64,000 nt of DNA. Source: Brachybacterium sp. FME24 (GTDB taxonomy: Bacteria; Actinomycetota; Actinomycetes; Actinomycetales; Dermabacteraceae). The stretch's first letter is position 1, and each line of letters opens with the position of its first letter. Both the position numbers and the translations under genes were made by a program. Below are positions 41,732 through 51,115 of the stretch, in pieces. Where the stretch lies: NCBI RefSeq assembly GCF_014897705.1, contig NZ_JABUXV010000008.1, positions 176,809-240,808 on the forward strand, in the 5' to 3' direction. The notes under the pieces were generated by a model. The model did no database searches and was not told where the DNA came from. It saw nothing but the letters and a program-made list of their open reading frames with translations.

Positions 41732-44251
41732 TCAGCGATCTCCCGCGAGGGTCGCGACCGGTGGGCGCCGCAGGGCCCGCCGCGCCGGCAGCATCATCGC
41801 TGGATACGCGACAGCGACGACGACCGCGACGATGAGAGGGATCGCCCAGAGCGGCCCCTGAGGCCAGGGCCGCCCGAGCAGTCCCAGGCCCAGCAGAGAC
41901 GCGGCCGGTACCGAGAGCGCGAGCCCGGCGGCCGCTGCCAGCGCCGCCGTCAGCAGCGTCTCCCTCCGCATCATGGCCAGCACTTGGCGGGGCGTCGCCC
42001 CGAGCCTCCGCAGCAGCCCCAGCTCCCCGGCGCGCCGGGTGGTCGCCGCCACCAGGGAGTTCGCGCCGCCCATCACGACATATCCCAGCAGGACCAGGTT
42101 GAGGACGAGACTGAGCCACTGATCCGGTAGCAGCCCGCCGGAGCGCGCACCGGCCTCCTCCAGCTGCAGCTGGGCACCTGGTCGGTCGTGCGCCCAGTCC
42201 TGGATCACTGCCGGATCTCCGGTGACGAGTACCGCGTCGTAGGGGCGCTCGCCGGTCGCGCCCTGCAGCAGATCCGTACTGGTCACGAGACTGCCGTAGG
42301 CGAAGCCGCGGTCGTAGGTCGCGATCAGGTGGGCGGTGATCGGACGGCCGTCATCGCTGATCAGCTCGATCGGATCGCCCACGTCGAGTCCGGCCAGCCG
42401 GGCCGCACCGACCTCCATGGCCACAGCGTCCCCCTCAAGCTCCGCGAGGGAGCCCTCGACCACACCCGGATCGACGACCTCGGTCGCGCCCGGGCTGAAG
42501 GCACTGGTGGTGAGCGGATCCAGGGCGGTCCCCGCTGCCGTCGCGCGAGTGCGCAGCAGGGTCGTGGAAACCATGCCGACGGCTCCGGTCACACCCTCGG
42601 TACGCGCGAGATCGGCGCGGTTCGCCTCTGTCAGTCCGGCCCCGGCGGAGGAGGAGACGGTGGCGTTCTGGAGGCTCCCGGCCTCGAGCTCGGCGCGCTG
42701 GGTGACCGCCTGGGTGGACAAGAGGAACAGCTGGGTGATGGCCAGGGCGATCGCGAGCGCCAGGACGGTCACCGCGCCCGCGGTGCGCCCGGCATACGCC
42801 TGGGAATTGTGAGCTGCCAGCCAGCGCACCACGGACGCACTGCCGGAACCGACCATGGTCCAGCCGGTGATCCGTCGCACGAGTGCGGGACCGGCGAGCG
42901 CGAGCCCGATGACCCCGATCAGGACGCTCGAGGATGCCGAGACCAGCGCGGCCTCGCTGCGCAGGAAGAGCGGGACCAGGGAGGAGACCAGCGCGAAGGC
43001 GAGCAGGGCCGCGCCGATGGTCGTGCGTACCGCGGAGGCGGGGCGAGGCTCGATCTGGGAGAGCGCAATCGCCTCGGTCGGGGCGATCCGCGAGATCCTG
43101 CTCGCCCCGGCCAGCGCCGCCACCGTCACCGTGCCCAGCAGCAGCGCCGTCGTGGCGAGAGCCGGGATCGGGCCGAGCACGACCTGCACGCTCGCGGGCA
43201 GGATCCCCGAGGAGTCCAGCCACTGCCCCAGCGCGGCGGCCAGCAGATAGCTTCCCGCGACGCCGACGGGCAGGGCGACGAGCGCAGCCATCAGCGCCTG
43301 GACGGCGACCAGCCACCTCACCTGACGGGGCGTGGCACCGGTGGCGCGCAGCAGGGCGAGCTCGCGGCGCTGCTGCGTCACCGAGATTCCCACGGCCGCG
43401 CTGACGACGAAACCGACGGTGAGGAGCAAGGTGCCGCCGAGGCTCCCGGCGATGGCGAGGAGCTGACCGCGCTGCGAGGCGGCGCCGACCTGGGCGGCGT
43501 CCCCACGGTCCGCGCCGGTGCTGACCTCGAGGTCGGAATCCTCCAGCGACCCCGAGAGCATCGTGGCCACCGACTCCGGGTCCGCGCCGTCCGCGACGGT
43601 GAGGCCGATCAGGTCGACCTTGTCCGGATGCCCGGCGAGCTCTTCGGCCACGGCGTCGGCGAAGAACACCGAGGCCCCTGGGGTATCGACGACCGCGGTG
43701 ACCACGAGGAGGGACTGCTCGCCGGCGACGAGGAGGGACTGCTCGTCGCCGACGGCGAGGTCCAGGGTGGTCGCGAGCTCGCGACTGACGGCGATCTGGT
43801 GGGCAGAAGTCGGTGCCGCGCCGTCGACGGCCGGGGAGCCCAGCAGGGCGAATTCCCAGTTGGCGCCGGCGCCTCCCGGGAGAGAGCTCGGCATCGGGTC
43901 GCCCTGTGCAGAAAGCGGGACGACAGGGACCCCGATGCGCCCGACCGCCCCGGCGACCTCCGGACGGTCGGCGAGCTGATCTGCGACCTCGCGCTCGACG
44001 CCGGACCGCTGGGTCAGCGGAGCGGCGAAGTCCTCAGCCTGCGGGACCTCCTGCTTCCCGGAGACGACCAGTTGGGCCGCGGTGAGGGAGCCGACCGGGG
44101 TCCTGGAGGCGAGTCCGGAGTTGGCGAGGATACCGCTGCCGGCGATGAGGAACGCGCCACCGGCGACAGCGAGCACGATCGCGAGCAGGGCGGGCAGCCG
44201 CCGCCGCGCCATGGCCACCGCGTCGGGAAGCATCGCGAGCTTGCCCGTCAT
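41732..44251 (-). CDS. FtsX-like ABC exporter permease
   Basis: 839-residue permease with two FtsX domains, each before a set of membrane helices (about residues 240-400 and 720-830), and two large extracellular regions (about 45-240 and 490-715). Helices at the N terminus (LPALLAIVLAVAGGAFLIAG) and centre complete a MacB/BceB-like ten-helix plan. It overlaps the ATPase gene by 4 bp and works with it. Such pairs extrude antimicrobial peptides or lipoproteins, or signal damage to a kinase. Confidence 0.88.
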   Translation of the reverse strand: MTGKLAMLPDAVAMARRRLPALLAIVLAVAGGAFLIAGSGILANSGLASRTPVGSLTAAQLVVSGKQEVPQAEDFAAPLTQRSGVEREVADQLADRPEVAGAVGRIGVPVVPLSAQGDPMPSSLPGGAGANWEFALLGSPAVDGAAPTSAHQIAVSRELATTLDLAVGDEQSLLVAGEQSLLVVTAVVDTPGASVFFADAVAEELAGHPDKVDLIGLTVADGADPESVATMLSGSLEDSDLEVSTGADRGDAAQVGAASQRGQLLAIAGSLGGTLLLTVGFVVSAAVGISVTQQRRELALLRATGATPRQVRWLVAVQALMAALVALPVGVAGSYLLAAALGQWLDSSGILPASVQVVLGPIPALATTALLLGTVTVAALAGASRISRIAPTEAIALSQIEPRPASAVRTTIGAALLAFALVSSLVPLFLRSEAALVSASSSVLIGVIGLALAGPALVRRITGWTMVGSGSASVVRWLAAHNSQAYAGRTAGAVTVLALAIALAITQLFLLSTQAVTQRAELEAGSLQNATVSSSAGAGLTEANRADLARTEGVTGAVGMVSTTLLRTRATAAGTALDPLTTSAFSPGATEVVDPGVVEGSLAELEGDAVAMEVGAARLAGLDVGDPIELISDDGRPITAHLIATYDRGFAYGSLVTSTDLLQGATGERPYDAVLVTGDPAVIQDWAHDRPGAQLQLEEAGARSGGLLPDQWLSLVLNLVLLGYVVMGGANSLVAATTRRAGELGLLRRLGATPRQVLAMMRRETLLTAALAAAAGLALSVPAASLLGLGLLGRPWPQGPLWAIPLIVAVVVAVAYPAMMLPARRALRRPPVATLAGDR

Positions 44252-45015
44252 CGGAGGCCACCTCGCAGCAGCTCGGTCGCGACGGACTGCGGCGTCGGAT
44301 GATCGATCACCGTCGTGATGGCGCCGCCGGCCATGACCACCGCGTGATGCGCACGGGCCGCCGCGGCCGGGTCGTGGGTGACCAGGACGACGGTCTGGCC
44401 GAGGTCGTCGACGAGCTCGCGCAGCAGATCGAGCACTTCGCGAGCGGAGGCCAGGTCCAGCGCGCCGGTGGGCTCGTCCGCGAAGACGACGTCCGGCGAG
44501 CCGACCAGCGCGCGGACGATGGCGGCGCGCTGCTGCTGGCCGCCCGAGAGCTGCGAGGGCAGATGGTGCAACCGGTCGCCGAGGCCCACACGCTCGGCGA
44601 GCTGGGCGAGATGGTCACTGTCCACCTCGCGCCCCGCCAACCGGGCCGGCAGGGTGAGGTTCTGGTGGACGGTGAGCGACTCGACCAGGTTGTACGCCTG
44701 GAACACGAAGCCGATGCGGTCACGGCGCAGGAGGGTGCGACGGGTCTCGGTGAGGCCGGAGATCTCGGTGTCACCGAGATGGATCGTGCCGCTGGTGGGG
44801 GCGTCGAGGGCGGCCGCGGTGTGCAGCAATGTGGACTTCCCCGATCCGGAGGGGCCGACGACCGCGGTGAAGCGGTGCGCGGGGATGTCCAGCGACACCC
44901 CGTCCAAGGCACGCACCTCGGTGGCGCCACCACCGTAGACGCGGGTCACCTGACGCAGACGGGCCGCTGCCTGAGCCGACGCGGGGCGGGGGAGGACGGG
45001 GGCCGGCGCGGTCAT
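44248..45015 (-). CDS. LolD/MacB-type ABC exporter ATPase
   Basis: 255-residue ATPase of the FtsX-permease partner group. Walker A is GPSGSGKST, Q-loop FVFQAYNLVESLTV, signature QLSGGQQQRAAI and Walker B VVFADEPTGALD. The YGGGATEVRALDGV start is typical. GGAGGT precedes the ATG at 45015; the longer frame to 45156 runs over the upstream gene. It overlaps the small membrane protein gene by 4 bp at its start and the permease gene by 4 bp at its end. Confidence 0.92.
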   Translation of the reverse strand: MTAPAPVLPRPASAQAAARLRQVTRVYGGGATEVRALDGVSLDIPAHRFTAVVGPSGSGKSTLLHTAAALDAPTSGTIHLGDTEISGLTETRRTLLRRDRIGFVFQAYNLVESLTVHQNLTLPARLAGREVDSDHLAQLAERVGLGDRLHHLPSQLSGGQQQRAAIVRALVGSPDVVFADEPTGALDLASAREVLDLLRELVDDLGQTVVLVTHDPAAAARAHHAVVMAGGAITTVIDHPTPQSVATELLRGGLR

Positions 45016-45293
45016 CGGGACCTCCGAGCGAGACGCCGCCTCACCAGAGCGATGCCCAGACCGATGACGATCAGGCCGGCGAGGAGCGAGGGGACGAGCA
45101 GCCCGGCGATGCTGAGGACGGTGTTCAGGGCGAGGGCTGCAGCGAGCAGGACCCACAGGACGAGGTCCGTGGTGCCGCGCACGGCGCCGGGGTCCTCGGA
45201 GATGGGACGAGCATCGGTCGGAGCGGGGGCAGCGGTCGTACGGTGCGCACCCGTGCCTGCGGGGCCGTGAGGGTGGTCGGTGGGGAGGGCCAT
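45012..45293 (-). CDS. Small two-helix membrane protein
   Basis: 93-residue protein with a Pro/Thr-rich N-terminal 45 residues, then two closely spaced hydrophobic helices (DLVLWVLLAAALALNTVLSI and LLAGLIVIGLGIAL) and a basic tail. I do not recognise the family. Its position between a response regulator and the FtsX-type ABC pair, with a 4-bp overlap to the ATPase, makes it part of that operon. It may be an accessory subunit. The ribosome site is weak; ATG 45293 is the most likely start. Confidence 0.6.
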   Translation of the reverse strand: MALPTDHPHGPAGTGAHRTTAAPAPTDARPISEDPGAVRGTTDLVLWVLLAAALALNTVLSIAGLLVPSLLAGLIVIGLGIALVRRRLARRSR

Positions 45294-45446
45294 GGTGAGT
45301 CCGTTCGGTCGGAGCGTGATCTGATGCTTCGAACGTACGGCGCGCTGACCAGCTGCTCCACCCGGCCAGCAGGTCACTGCGCGGTACAGCAGGGGGTACC
45401 GGCGTCGAGCGGGCGCGCGGGGCTCGGTGGAGTCCGGGCCCAGCCT

Positions 45447-46097
45447 CTACCGGGTGCCCTCGAGGTACCGCAGCACGGCCGCGACCCGACGATCCGAGCT
45501 GTCGTCGGGGGAGAGGCCGAGCTTGGCGAAGATGGACCGGATGTGCTTGTGCAGCGCGTTGTCGCTCAGCGCGAGACGGGCGGCGACGGCAGTGTTGCCG
45601 AGCCCCTCGGCCATCGCCGCCAGCACCTCGCGCTCGCGCGGGCTCAGCGCGTCCAAGCGGTCGGCGCCCCGACGCCGGGCGAACAGCTGGGCGACCACCT
45701 CGGGGTCGATGGCGGTGCCGCCGTCGGCCACACGGTGCAGCGCGGCGACGAACTCCGAGACCCTGCCGACCCTTTCCTTGAGCAGATAGCCGACGCCCTG
45801 GGCGCCGGAGTGCAGGAGGTCCGCGGCGAAGGACTGCTCGACGTACGCGGACAGCACCAGCACCGGCAGGCCCGGGATCCTCTCGCGCGCGGCGACCGCA
45901 GCCCGGATGCCCTCGTCGGTGTGCGTCGGGGGCATCCGCACGTCGAGCACCGCCGCATCGGGACGGTGCTCGTCCACCGCCGACAGGAACTGCTCCCCGT
46001 CACCCACGGCGGCGACCACGTCGAGATCCTGGGCGCGCAGCACCATGGTCAGTCCCTCGCGCAGCAAGGCGTCGTCCTCGGCGATCACGATCCGCAC
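45447..46097 (-). CDS. NarL/FixJ-family response regulator
   Basis: 216-residue regulator. It has the acidic pair in IAEDDALL, D52 (AVLDVRMPP) and the conserved Lys in GYLLKERVG. The C-terminal LuxR HTH has LSPREREVLAAMAEGL and NTAVAARLALSDNALHKHI. GTG at 46097 overlaps the kinase gene by 13 bp. It most likely regulates the FtsX-type exporter operon downstream. Confidence 0.92.
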   Translation of the reverse strand: MRIVIAEDDALLREGLTMVLRAQDLDVVAAVGDGEQFLSAVDEHRPDAAVLDVRMPPTHTDEGIRAAVAARERIPGLPVLVLSAYVEQSFAADLLHSGAQGVGYLLKERVGRVSEFVAALHRVADGGTAIDPEVVAQLFARRRGADRLDALSPREREVLAAMAEGLGNTAVAARLALSDNALHKHIRSIFAKLGLSPDDSSDRRVAAVLRYLEGTR

Positions 46098-47356
46098 GGC
46101 AGCTCCACCTCCAGCAGCGTCGGCCCACCGAGGGGACTGTCGATCTGCACCGTGCCGTCCAGCGCCGCGACCCGGCGCGCGATCCCGGTGAGCCCGGTCC
46201 CGGAGCTGCTGCCCGGTCGGGCACCGCCGCGGCCGTCGTCCCGGACGGAGACCCGCAGCCGGTCTCCGGTGCGCCGGACCTCGAGCTCGGCACGGCTCGC
46301 GTCGCTGTGACGGGAGACGTTGGTCAGCGCCTCCGCTGCCACGAAGTAGGCGGTCGACTCCACGCTCACGGGGCAGCGCACGGCCACCTCCACCTCACAG
46401 GTGCACGGCACGGCGCACGCGGCGGCCAGCGCGCTCAGAGCCCCCTGGAGACCGCGGTCCGCGAGCACGGGGGGCAGGATGCTGCGCACCACGCCGCGCA
46501 GCTCGGCGAGGGCGTCCTCGGCGGCGCCGTGCGCGCGCTCCATCATCGCCTCTGCCATCTCGGGGTCCTGGCGCACCGACTCCCGGGCGGCGCCGGTGAG
46601 CATCGCGACCCCGACCAGGCGATTCTGCGCGCCGTCGTGCAGGGCGCGCTCGATGCGCCGCAGTTCGACGCCGTGGGCGTCCAGCGCCGCCGCGCGGGTC
46701 GCGGTCAACTGGGTGATGCGCGCCGAGAGGTCGACGTCGGGGTGCGGGGAGAGGAGCCGGAGGCCGGTCTCCTGGGTCGCCCGGTCGAGCAGCGGGGTCA
46801 GCACGAAGAACACGATGCCGGCAAGGAGGCCGGCCGCGAGGGCGATGATCCAGCCCTGCCCCACGTCCACCTGCACCAGGCCGAGCAGGACCGTCGCCTC
46901 CCCGCGGGGCAGCAGGCGGGCCCACAGCGGAGACGTCAGATCGGTGACCATCGCGGTCCCGGACTGGACGCCGATCACCGCGAGCACGAGCCCGCCGGTG
47001 CCGTGCAGCGCCAGCCAGCCCAGATCGCGCCGCGTCGCCCGGTCCTCGCGCACCGCCTCGACGGCGCGCCGCCACCCCTTCGGCAGCGGATCGTACGGAG
47101 GGGTCATCGGATGACCGAGCCGTCGCAGGCGGCCGCGTTCGAGGTCTGCGATCGATCGCACCAGCGCCAACCAGGGACGCACGAGCAGCAGGCCGAGCCC
47201 GATCAGACTGAGGACCGCGACGGCGAGCCCGAGGAGCACCGCGCACAGCGCGAGCAGTCCCGTGCCCGCGGCGAGGACGAGGTGGACCCAGGCCCGGACG
47301 GCCGCCTGCGGACGGCGCAGGATCGAGCGCCCGTCGTCCCTGATCCTGTGGTTCAC
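46085..47356 (-). CDS. Sensor histidine kinase with membrane sensor domain (HisKA_3)
   Basis: 423-residue kinase. Four hydrophobic helices lie in residues about 20-210 in the arrangement of the actinobacterial putative sensor domain (PF13796-like). The phosphoacceptor His is in RIERALHDGAQNRLV, and the ATPase motifs are in EALTNVSRHSDASRAEL and VRDDGRGGARPG. GTG at 47356 gives the start. Together with the regulator and the FtsX-type exporter this resembles systems that detect cell-envelope stress. Confidence 0.9.
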   Translation of the reverse strand: MNHRIRDDGRSILRRPQAAVRAWVHLVLAAGTGLLALCAVLLGLAVAVLSLIGLGLLLVRPWLALVRSIADLERGRLRRLGHPMTPPYDPLPKGWRRAVEAVREDRATRRDLGWLALHGTGGLVLAVIGVQSGTAMVTDLTSPLWARLLPRGEATVLLGLVQVDVGQGWIIALAAGLLAGIVFFVLTPLLDRATQETGLRLLSPHPDVDLSARITQLTATRAAALDAHGVELRRIERALHDGAQNRLVGVAMLTGAARESVRQDPEMAEAMMERAHGAAEDALAELRGVVRSILPPVLADRGLQGALSALAAACAVPCTCEVEVAVRCPVSVESTAYFVAAEALTNVSRHSDASRAELEVRRTGDRLRVSVRDDGRGGARPGSSSGTGLTGIARRVAALDGTVQIDSPLGGPTLLEVELPCGS

Positions 47357-47471
47357 CGATGCACCGTCCTCGCTCGTGCGTCAGCGTAGCCGCGAACGAC
47401 AGGGCTCGGTGGGCCGCCCGACGCCGTGGTGGTCCTCTATGCCGGGGGCTGACAGCCCCGCGCGCCGGCAC

Positions 47472-47846
47472 TCACCCCTGGGAGTGGATCGTGATGACGT
47501 ACCCATCCGGATCCTGGAAGGCGAACTGGGTGCCGAACGGTCCCTCGATCGGTTCCTGCACGATCGCAGTGCCCTGCTCGAGCAGCAGCGCGTGCAGCGC
47601 ACGGGGTTCCGCGTGGCGGAACCACAACCCGATGCCCGCGCCGAGCTGCCCGGTGGCGTCGAGATCCGTACCGGGGAACTGATCGCGCACCGCGAAGGTG
47701 AAGCCGTCCGCGGAGAACACGGCCGCGACGGGATTCGGCGCCGGGACGCGGGACAGGCCGACGACGTGCTCGTAGAACGCGGCCGATGTCTCCCGGTCGC
47801 GCACCTGGATCGAGACGAAATCCGGTCCGATGGTGGATGTGGTCAT
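47472..47846 (-). CDS. VOC-family (glyoxalase-like) protein
   Basis: 124-residue single-fold vicinal-oxygen-chelate protein. The beta-alpha-beta units start with FVSIQVRDRETSAAFYEHVVGL and FGTQFAFQDPDGYVITIHSQ. The metal ligands of glyoxalase I are only partly kept (the last Glu is replaced by Thr in YVITIH), so it may be a binding or resistance protein. The ATG at 47846 has GAGGAGC upstream. It is divergent from a MarR gene with two operators between them. Confidence 0.82.
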   Translation of the reverse strand: MTTSTIGPDFVSIQVRDRETSAAFYEHVVGLSRVPAPNPVAAVFSADGFTFAVRDQFPGTDLDATGQLGAGIGLWFRHAEPRALHALLLEQGTAIVQEPIEGPFGTQFAFQDPDGYVITIHSQG

Positions 47847-47879
47847 GCCGAGCTCCTCGGGGTGATGGGTGTCGTTCAG

Positions 47880-47895
47880 TGTCAATACCCTGACA
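47880..47895. promoter_or_regulatory. MarR operator O1
   Basis: TGTCA-N6-TGACA palindrome (TGTCAATACCCTGACA), on the VOC side of the divergent promoter region. Confidence 0.7.
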
Positions 47896-47909
47896 CCCAT
47901 GCCCACGTA

Positions 47910-47925
47910 TGTCAAGATACTGACA
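47910..47925. promoter_or_regulatory. MarR operator O2 overlapping the marR start
   Basis: A second TGTCA-N6-TGACA palindrome (TGTCAAGATACTGACA), exactly 30 bp from O1, so both face the same side of the helix. Its last base is the A of the marR ATG, which predicts tight autorepression. Confidence 0.7.
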
Positions 47926-48368
47926 TGATGATCGAGAAGGAGCCCGCAGAGGTCGAGCAGCTGGGACTGCTGATCAAGGAGACGCAGTCACTCCTGAATC
48001 AGCGCATGGACGAGGTGCTGCGACCACTGGGCCTGAGCGTCGCGCAGTACGCGTGCCTCCACACCCTGCGCAGTGCCCCGGGGGTTACCGGATCGGAGCT
48101 GGCCAGGCGAGTCTTCGTCTCCCGGCAATCCATGAGCGTGCTGCTGCAGGGACTCGAGAAGAGGGGACTGGTGGAGCGGTCACAGGAGCCGGGCCCGCGC
48201 CGGGAACGTGCAGCGGAGCTCACCGAAGAGGCGGCAGAGCTCACCGAAGCCGCCGATGGTCGCGTTCGCGGTGTCGTCTCCACCATGGCGGGGGATCTCG
48301 TCGGGGATGAGCCGGAGCGGCTGCTGGTGCTGCTCGGCAGCTGCCGCGATGCGCTTCAGGGCGACTGA
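47925..48368 (+). CDS. MarR-family transcriptional regulator
   Basis: 147-residue winged-helix regulator ([20 protein letters not shown], recognition segment [32 protein letters not shown]). Two ATGs (47925, 47928) are in frame; either may be used. The wing has [16 protein letters not shown]. The gene overlaps the convergent copA end by 13 bp. It likely represses itself and the divergent VOC gene; MarR ligands are often phenolic or reactive compounds. Confidence 0.9.
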   Translation: MMIEKEPAEVEQLGLLIKETQSLLNQRMDEVLRPLGLSVAQYACLHTLRSAPGVTGSELARRVFVSRQSMSVLLQGLEKRGLVERSQEPGPRRERAAELTEEAAELTEAADGRVRGVVSTMAGDLVGDEPERLLVLLGSCRDALQGD

Positions 48369-50635
48369 GGGACTGCCCGACTCCGGAACGACCGCAGGCG
48401 CAGGCTGTTGCCCACCACGAAGACGCTGGAGAACGCCATCGCCGCACCCGCGAGCATCGGGTTCAGCAGGCCCAGCGCCGCCAGCGGTATCGCCGCGGTG
48501 TTGTAGGCGAAGGCCCAGAACAGATTGCCCTTGATGGTGCCGAGGGTTCGCCGGGAGAGCCGGATCGCGTCGGCTGCGCCGCGCAGGTCGCCACGCACCA
48601 GGGTGATGTCCGAGGCCTCGATCGCGACGTCCGTGCCGGTACCCATCGCCAACCCCAGATCCGCCTGGGCAAGGGCGGCGGCATCGTTGACGCCGTCGCC
48701 GACCATGGCCACGACCTTTCCCTCGCCCTGGAGGCGGAGGACCACGTCGATCTTGTCCTGGGGCAGCACCTCGGCGATGACCTCGGCGATGCCGACCTCG
48801 GCGGCGATCTGCTCGGCTGCGGCGCGATTGTCGCCGGTGAGCAGGATCGGGGTCAGGCCCAGCTCCTTCAGCTGCCCGATGGCCTCCGCGCTGCTGGGCC
48901 TGACGGAGTCGGCGACCACGAGCACGCCGCGCGCCCGACCCTCCCACCCGGCCACCACGGCGGTCTGGCCCCGGGACTCGGCAGCGGCCACGGCCGAGGC
49001 GAGCTCTGCGGGCAGCGGGGGGTCGTCGAAGAGGGACGCGCGACCGACGAGGATGTCGCGGTTCTCGGTCGTGCCGCGCACCCCGAGCCCCGCCAGGTTC
49101 TCGAACTCGTCCGCGCTGGGAAGGGTGCCGATCTCGTGGGTGGCTCCGCGAGCGACGGCTTGGGCAATCGGGTGCTCGGAGGAATTCTCGACGGCGCCCG
49201 CGAGGCGCAGCAGCTCGGCGCGGTCCACACCCGGCGCGGGAATCACCTCGGTGAGGGCCATCTTCCCGGTGGTGACGGTGCCGGTCTTGTCGAGCACCAC
49301 GGTGTCGACGCGGCGCGTGGACTCCAGGACCTCGGGTCCCTTGAGGAGGATGCCCATCTGGGCGCCACGGCCGGTGCCCACCAGGAGTGCGGTCGGGGTC
49401 GCGAGTCCCAGCGCGCAGGGGCAGGCGATGATCAGGACGGCGACCGCGGCGGTGAAGGCCGCCTCGACCGGGTGGCCGGTGAGCAGCCAGCCGAGGAGCA
49501 CCAGGGCGGCGAGCACGAGGACGACCGGGACGAATATTCCCGAGACGCGATCTGCGAGGCGCTGCGCGTCGGCCTTGCCGGACTGGGCATCCTCGACCAT
49601 GCGAGCCATCTGCGCGAGCTGGGTATCGCTGCCGACGCGGGTGGCACGCACCAGCAGCCGGCCCCCGGCGTTGACCGTCGCGCCGGTGACCCCATCGCCC
49701 TCGCCCACCTCGACCGGCACGGACTCTCCGGTGAGCATCGACGCATCCACGGCGGAGGTGCCGGAGACGATCGTGCCGTCGGTGGCGATCTTCTCCCCGG
49801 GGCGGACGACGAATTCCGCGCCCACGGCCAGCTCGGTCACCGGGATGCGGGTCTCGACGCCGTCGCGCAGTACGGCGACGTCCTTGGCACCCATGTCCAT
49901 CAGCGCCCGCAGGGCGGCACCGGCCTGTCGCTTGGACCGCTTCTCGAGATAGCGGCCCAGCAGGATGAACATGGTGACGCCGGCAGCGACCTCGAGGTAG
50001 ATGTTCGCCGAGCCGTCGGACCGGCCGATGGTCAGCGAGAACTCGTGGGTCATGCCGGGCATCCCGGCCGTCCCGAAGAACAGGGCGTACAACGACCACA
50101 GGTAGGCGGCCGAGGTTCCCACGGAGATCAGGGTGTCCATCGTCGCCGCACCGTGGCGCAGGTTGGTCCAGGCCGCCTTGTGGAACGGCCAGGCGGCCCA
50201 GACGATCACCGGGGAGGCCAGGGCGAGGCTCGCCCACTGCCAGAAGGTGAACTGCAGAGCAGGGATCATCGAGAGCAGGATCACCGGCACCGAGAGCACG
50301 ACGGCGCCGATCAGTCGCTGGCGCAACGAGGTCAGCTCCGGATCCTCGGGAGCCTCCGCAGGGCCACCCCGACTCTGCCCCTGCTCCGGGTCCGGGAGTA
50401 CCGGCAAGGTCGCGGAGTAGCCGGCCTGCTCGACCGTGCTGACCAGATCCTGAGGGTCGTACCCGGCGGGCGCGGAGACCTTCGCCTTCTCGGTGGCGTA
50501 ATTGACCGATGCCGAGACCCCTTCGAGCTTGTTCAGCTTCCGCTCGATCCGATTCGCGCACGAGGCGCAGGTCATTCCGCCGATCGCGAGGTCGATATCG
50601 GCGCCCAGCGGCAGCTGGGCCGGCGAAGTGGTCAT
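48356..50635 (-). CDS. copA: Copper-translocating P-type ATPase
   Basis: 759-residue P1B-type ATPase that exports Cu(I). An N-terminal heavy-metal domain has MTCASC with C23 and C26. Then come eight membrane helices, the metal-binding CPC at 405-407 ([10 protein letters not shown]), the phosphorylated D449 in DKTGT, and [10 protein letters not shown] near the end. The MxxxSS motif expected in the last helix of Cu(I) pumps appears as [15 protein letters not shown]. It follows copZ by about 90 bp on the same strand. Confidence 0.95.
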   Translation of the reverse strand: MTTSPAQLPLGADIDLAIGGMTCASCANRIERKLNKLEGVSASVNYATEKAKVSAPAGYDPQDLVSTVEQAGYSATLPVLPDPEQGQSRGGPAEAPEDPELTSLRQRLIGAVVLSVPVILLSMIPALQFTFWQWASLALASPVIVWAAWPFHKAAWTNLRHGAATMDTLISVGTSAAYLWSLYALFFGTAGMPGMTHEFSLTIGRSDGSANIYLEVAAGVTMFILLGRYLEKRSKRQAGAALRALMDMGAKDVAVLRDGVETRIPVTELAVGAEFVVRPGEKIATDGTIVSGTSAVDASMLTGESVPVEVGEGDGVTGATVNAGGRLLVRATRVGSDTQLAQMARMVEDAQSGKADAQRLADRVSGIFVPVVLVLAALVLLGWLLTGHPVEAAFTAAVAVLIIACPCALGLATPTALLVGTGRGAQMGILLKGPEVLESTRRVDTVVLDKTGTVTTGKMALTEVIPAPGVDRAELLRLAGAVENSSEHPIAQAVARGATHEIGTLPSADEFENLAGLGVRGTTENRDILVGRASLFDDPPLPAELASAVAAAESRGQTAVVAGWEGRARGVLVVADSVRPSSAEAIGQLKELGLTPILLTGDNRAAAEQIAAEVGIAEVIAEVLPQDKIDVVLRLQGEGKVVAMVGDGVNDAAALAQADLGLAMGTGTDVAIEASDITLVRGDLRGAADAIRLSRRTLGTIKGNLFWAFAYNTAAIPLAALGLLNPMLAGAAMAFSSVFVVGNSLRLRSFRSRAVPQSP

Positions 50636-50726
50636 GGGGTGGGCTTCTCTCTCGTGGACTGAGGGCTGGTACCGGCGGCCTGCGTGAGGTGGCGCCGTCG
50701 GCGGTTCGGTGGTCGGGCCGTCCGTC

Positions 50727-50942
50727 TCAGGTTCGCGCCGCCGAGTAGCCGGCCTCGGTCACCGCGGCCAGCACGGCAGAATCGTCGACGGGCTGCTCGG
50801 AGGTGACCACGAGTGCGCCGGTCTCGTGGCTGACCTCGACCTGCTCGATCCCCGGGACCTCGCTGACCTCCTCGCGGACGGACATCTCGCAGTGACCGCA
50901 GGTCATGCCGGACACGTGGTAAGTACTCGTGATCGCGCTCAA
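50727..50942 (-). CDS. copZ: Copper chaperone (heavy-metal-associated domain)
   Basis: 71-residue single HMA-domain protein with the MTCGHC metal-binding motif and the ferredoxin-like ending [26 protein letters not shown]. It delivers Cu(I) to CopA and to copper sensors. TTG at 50942 is the start, with AAGGAGA 6 nt upstream. Two CsoR-type operators lie in its promoter region. Confidence 0.93.
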   Translation of the reverse strand: MSAITSTYHVSGMTCGHCEMSVREEVSEVPGIEQVEVSHETGALVVTSEQPVDDSAVLAAVTEAGYSAART

Positions 50943-50961
50943 GGGGCTCTCCTTCGCCAGT

Positions 50962-50984
50962 GTGGTACCCAGGAGGGGTATCTG
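50962..50984. promoter_or_regulatory. Second, imperfect CsoR-type site
   Basis: GGTACCC-N5-GGGTATC, a weaker copy of the site at 50995-51017; the two centres are 33 bp apart, about three helical turns. Confidence 0.5.
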
Positions 50985-50994
50985 CTGCGCCCAC

Positions 50995-51017
50995 TGTATA
51001 CCCTATGGGGGTATACA
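50995..51017. promoter_or_regulatory. CsoR-type operator of copZ-copA
   Basis: TGTATACCC-N5-GGGTATACA has perfect 9-bp arms, and matches the GTATACCC/GGGTATAC type of operators bound by copper-sensing CsoR repressors. It overlaps a likely -10 (TATACA on the minus strand). Confidence 0.75.
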
Positions 51018-51115
51018 GGCGAACCGTGTTCACGGTCGGGTGAACGGGGGGACGGCCGAACAGGTGCACGGCAGAAAGGGTGTCGAATGTCGCGCGGGAG
51101 TGCTTCGATGGGCTC

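Noticed and set aside
42188..44302. 704-codon frame antisense to the FtsX-type permease
   Set aside because: Composition Gly/Arg/Asp/Glu-rich with no domain; mirror of the permease third-codon GC bias.
48180..50561. 793-codon frame in another reading frame of copA
   Set aside because: Arg/Gly/Pro-rich shadow; copA has all P-type ATPase motifs.
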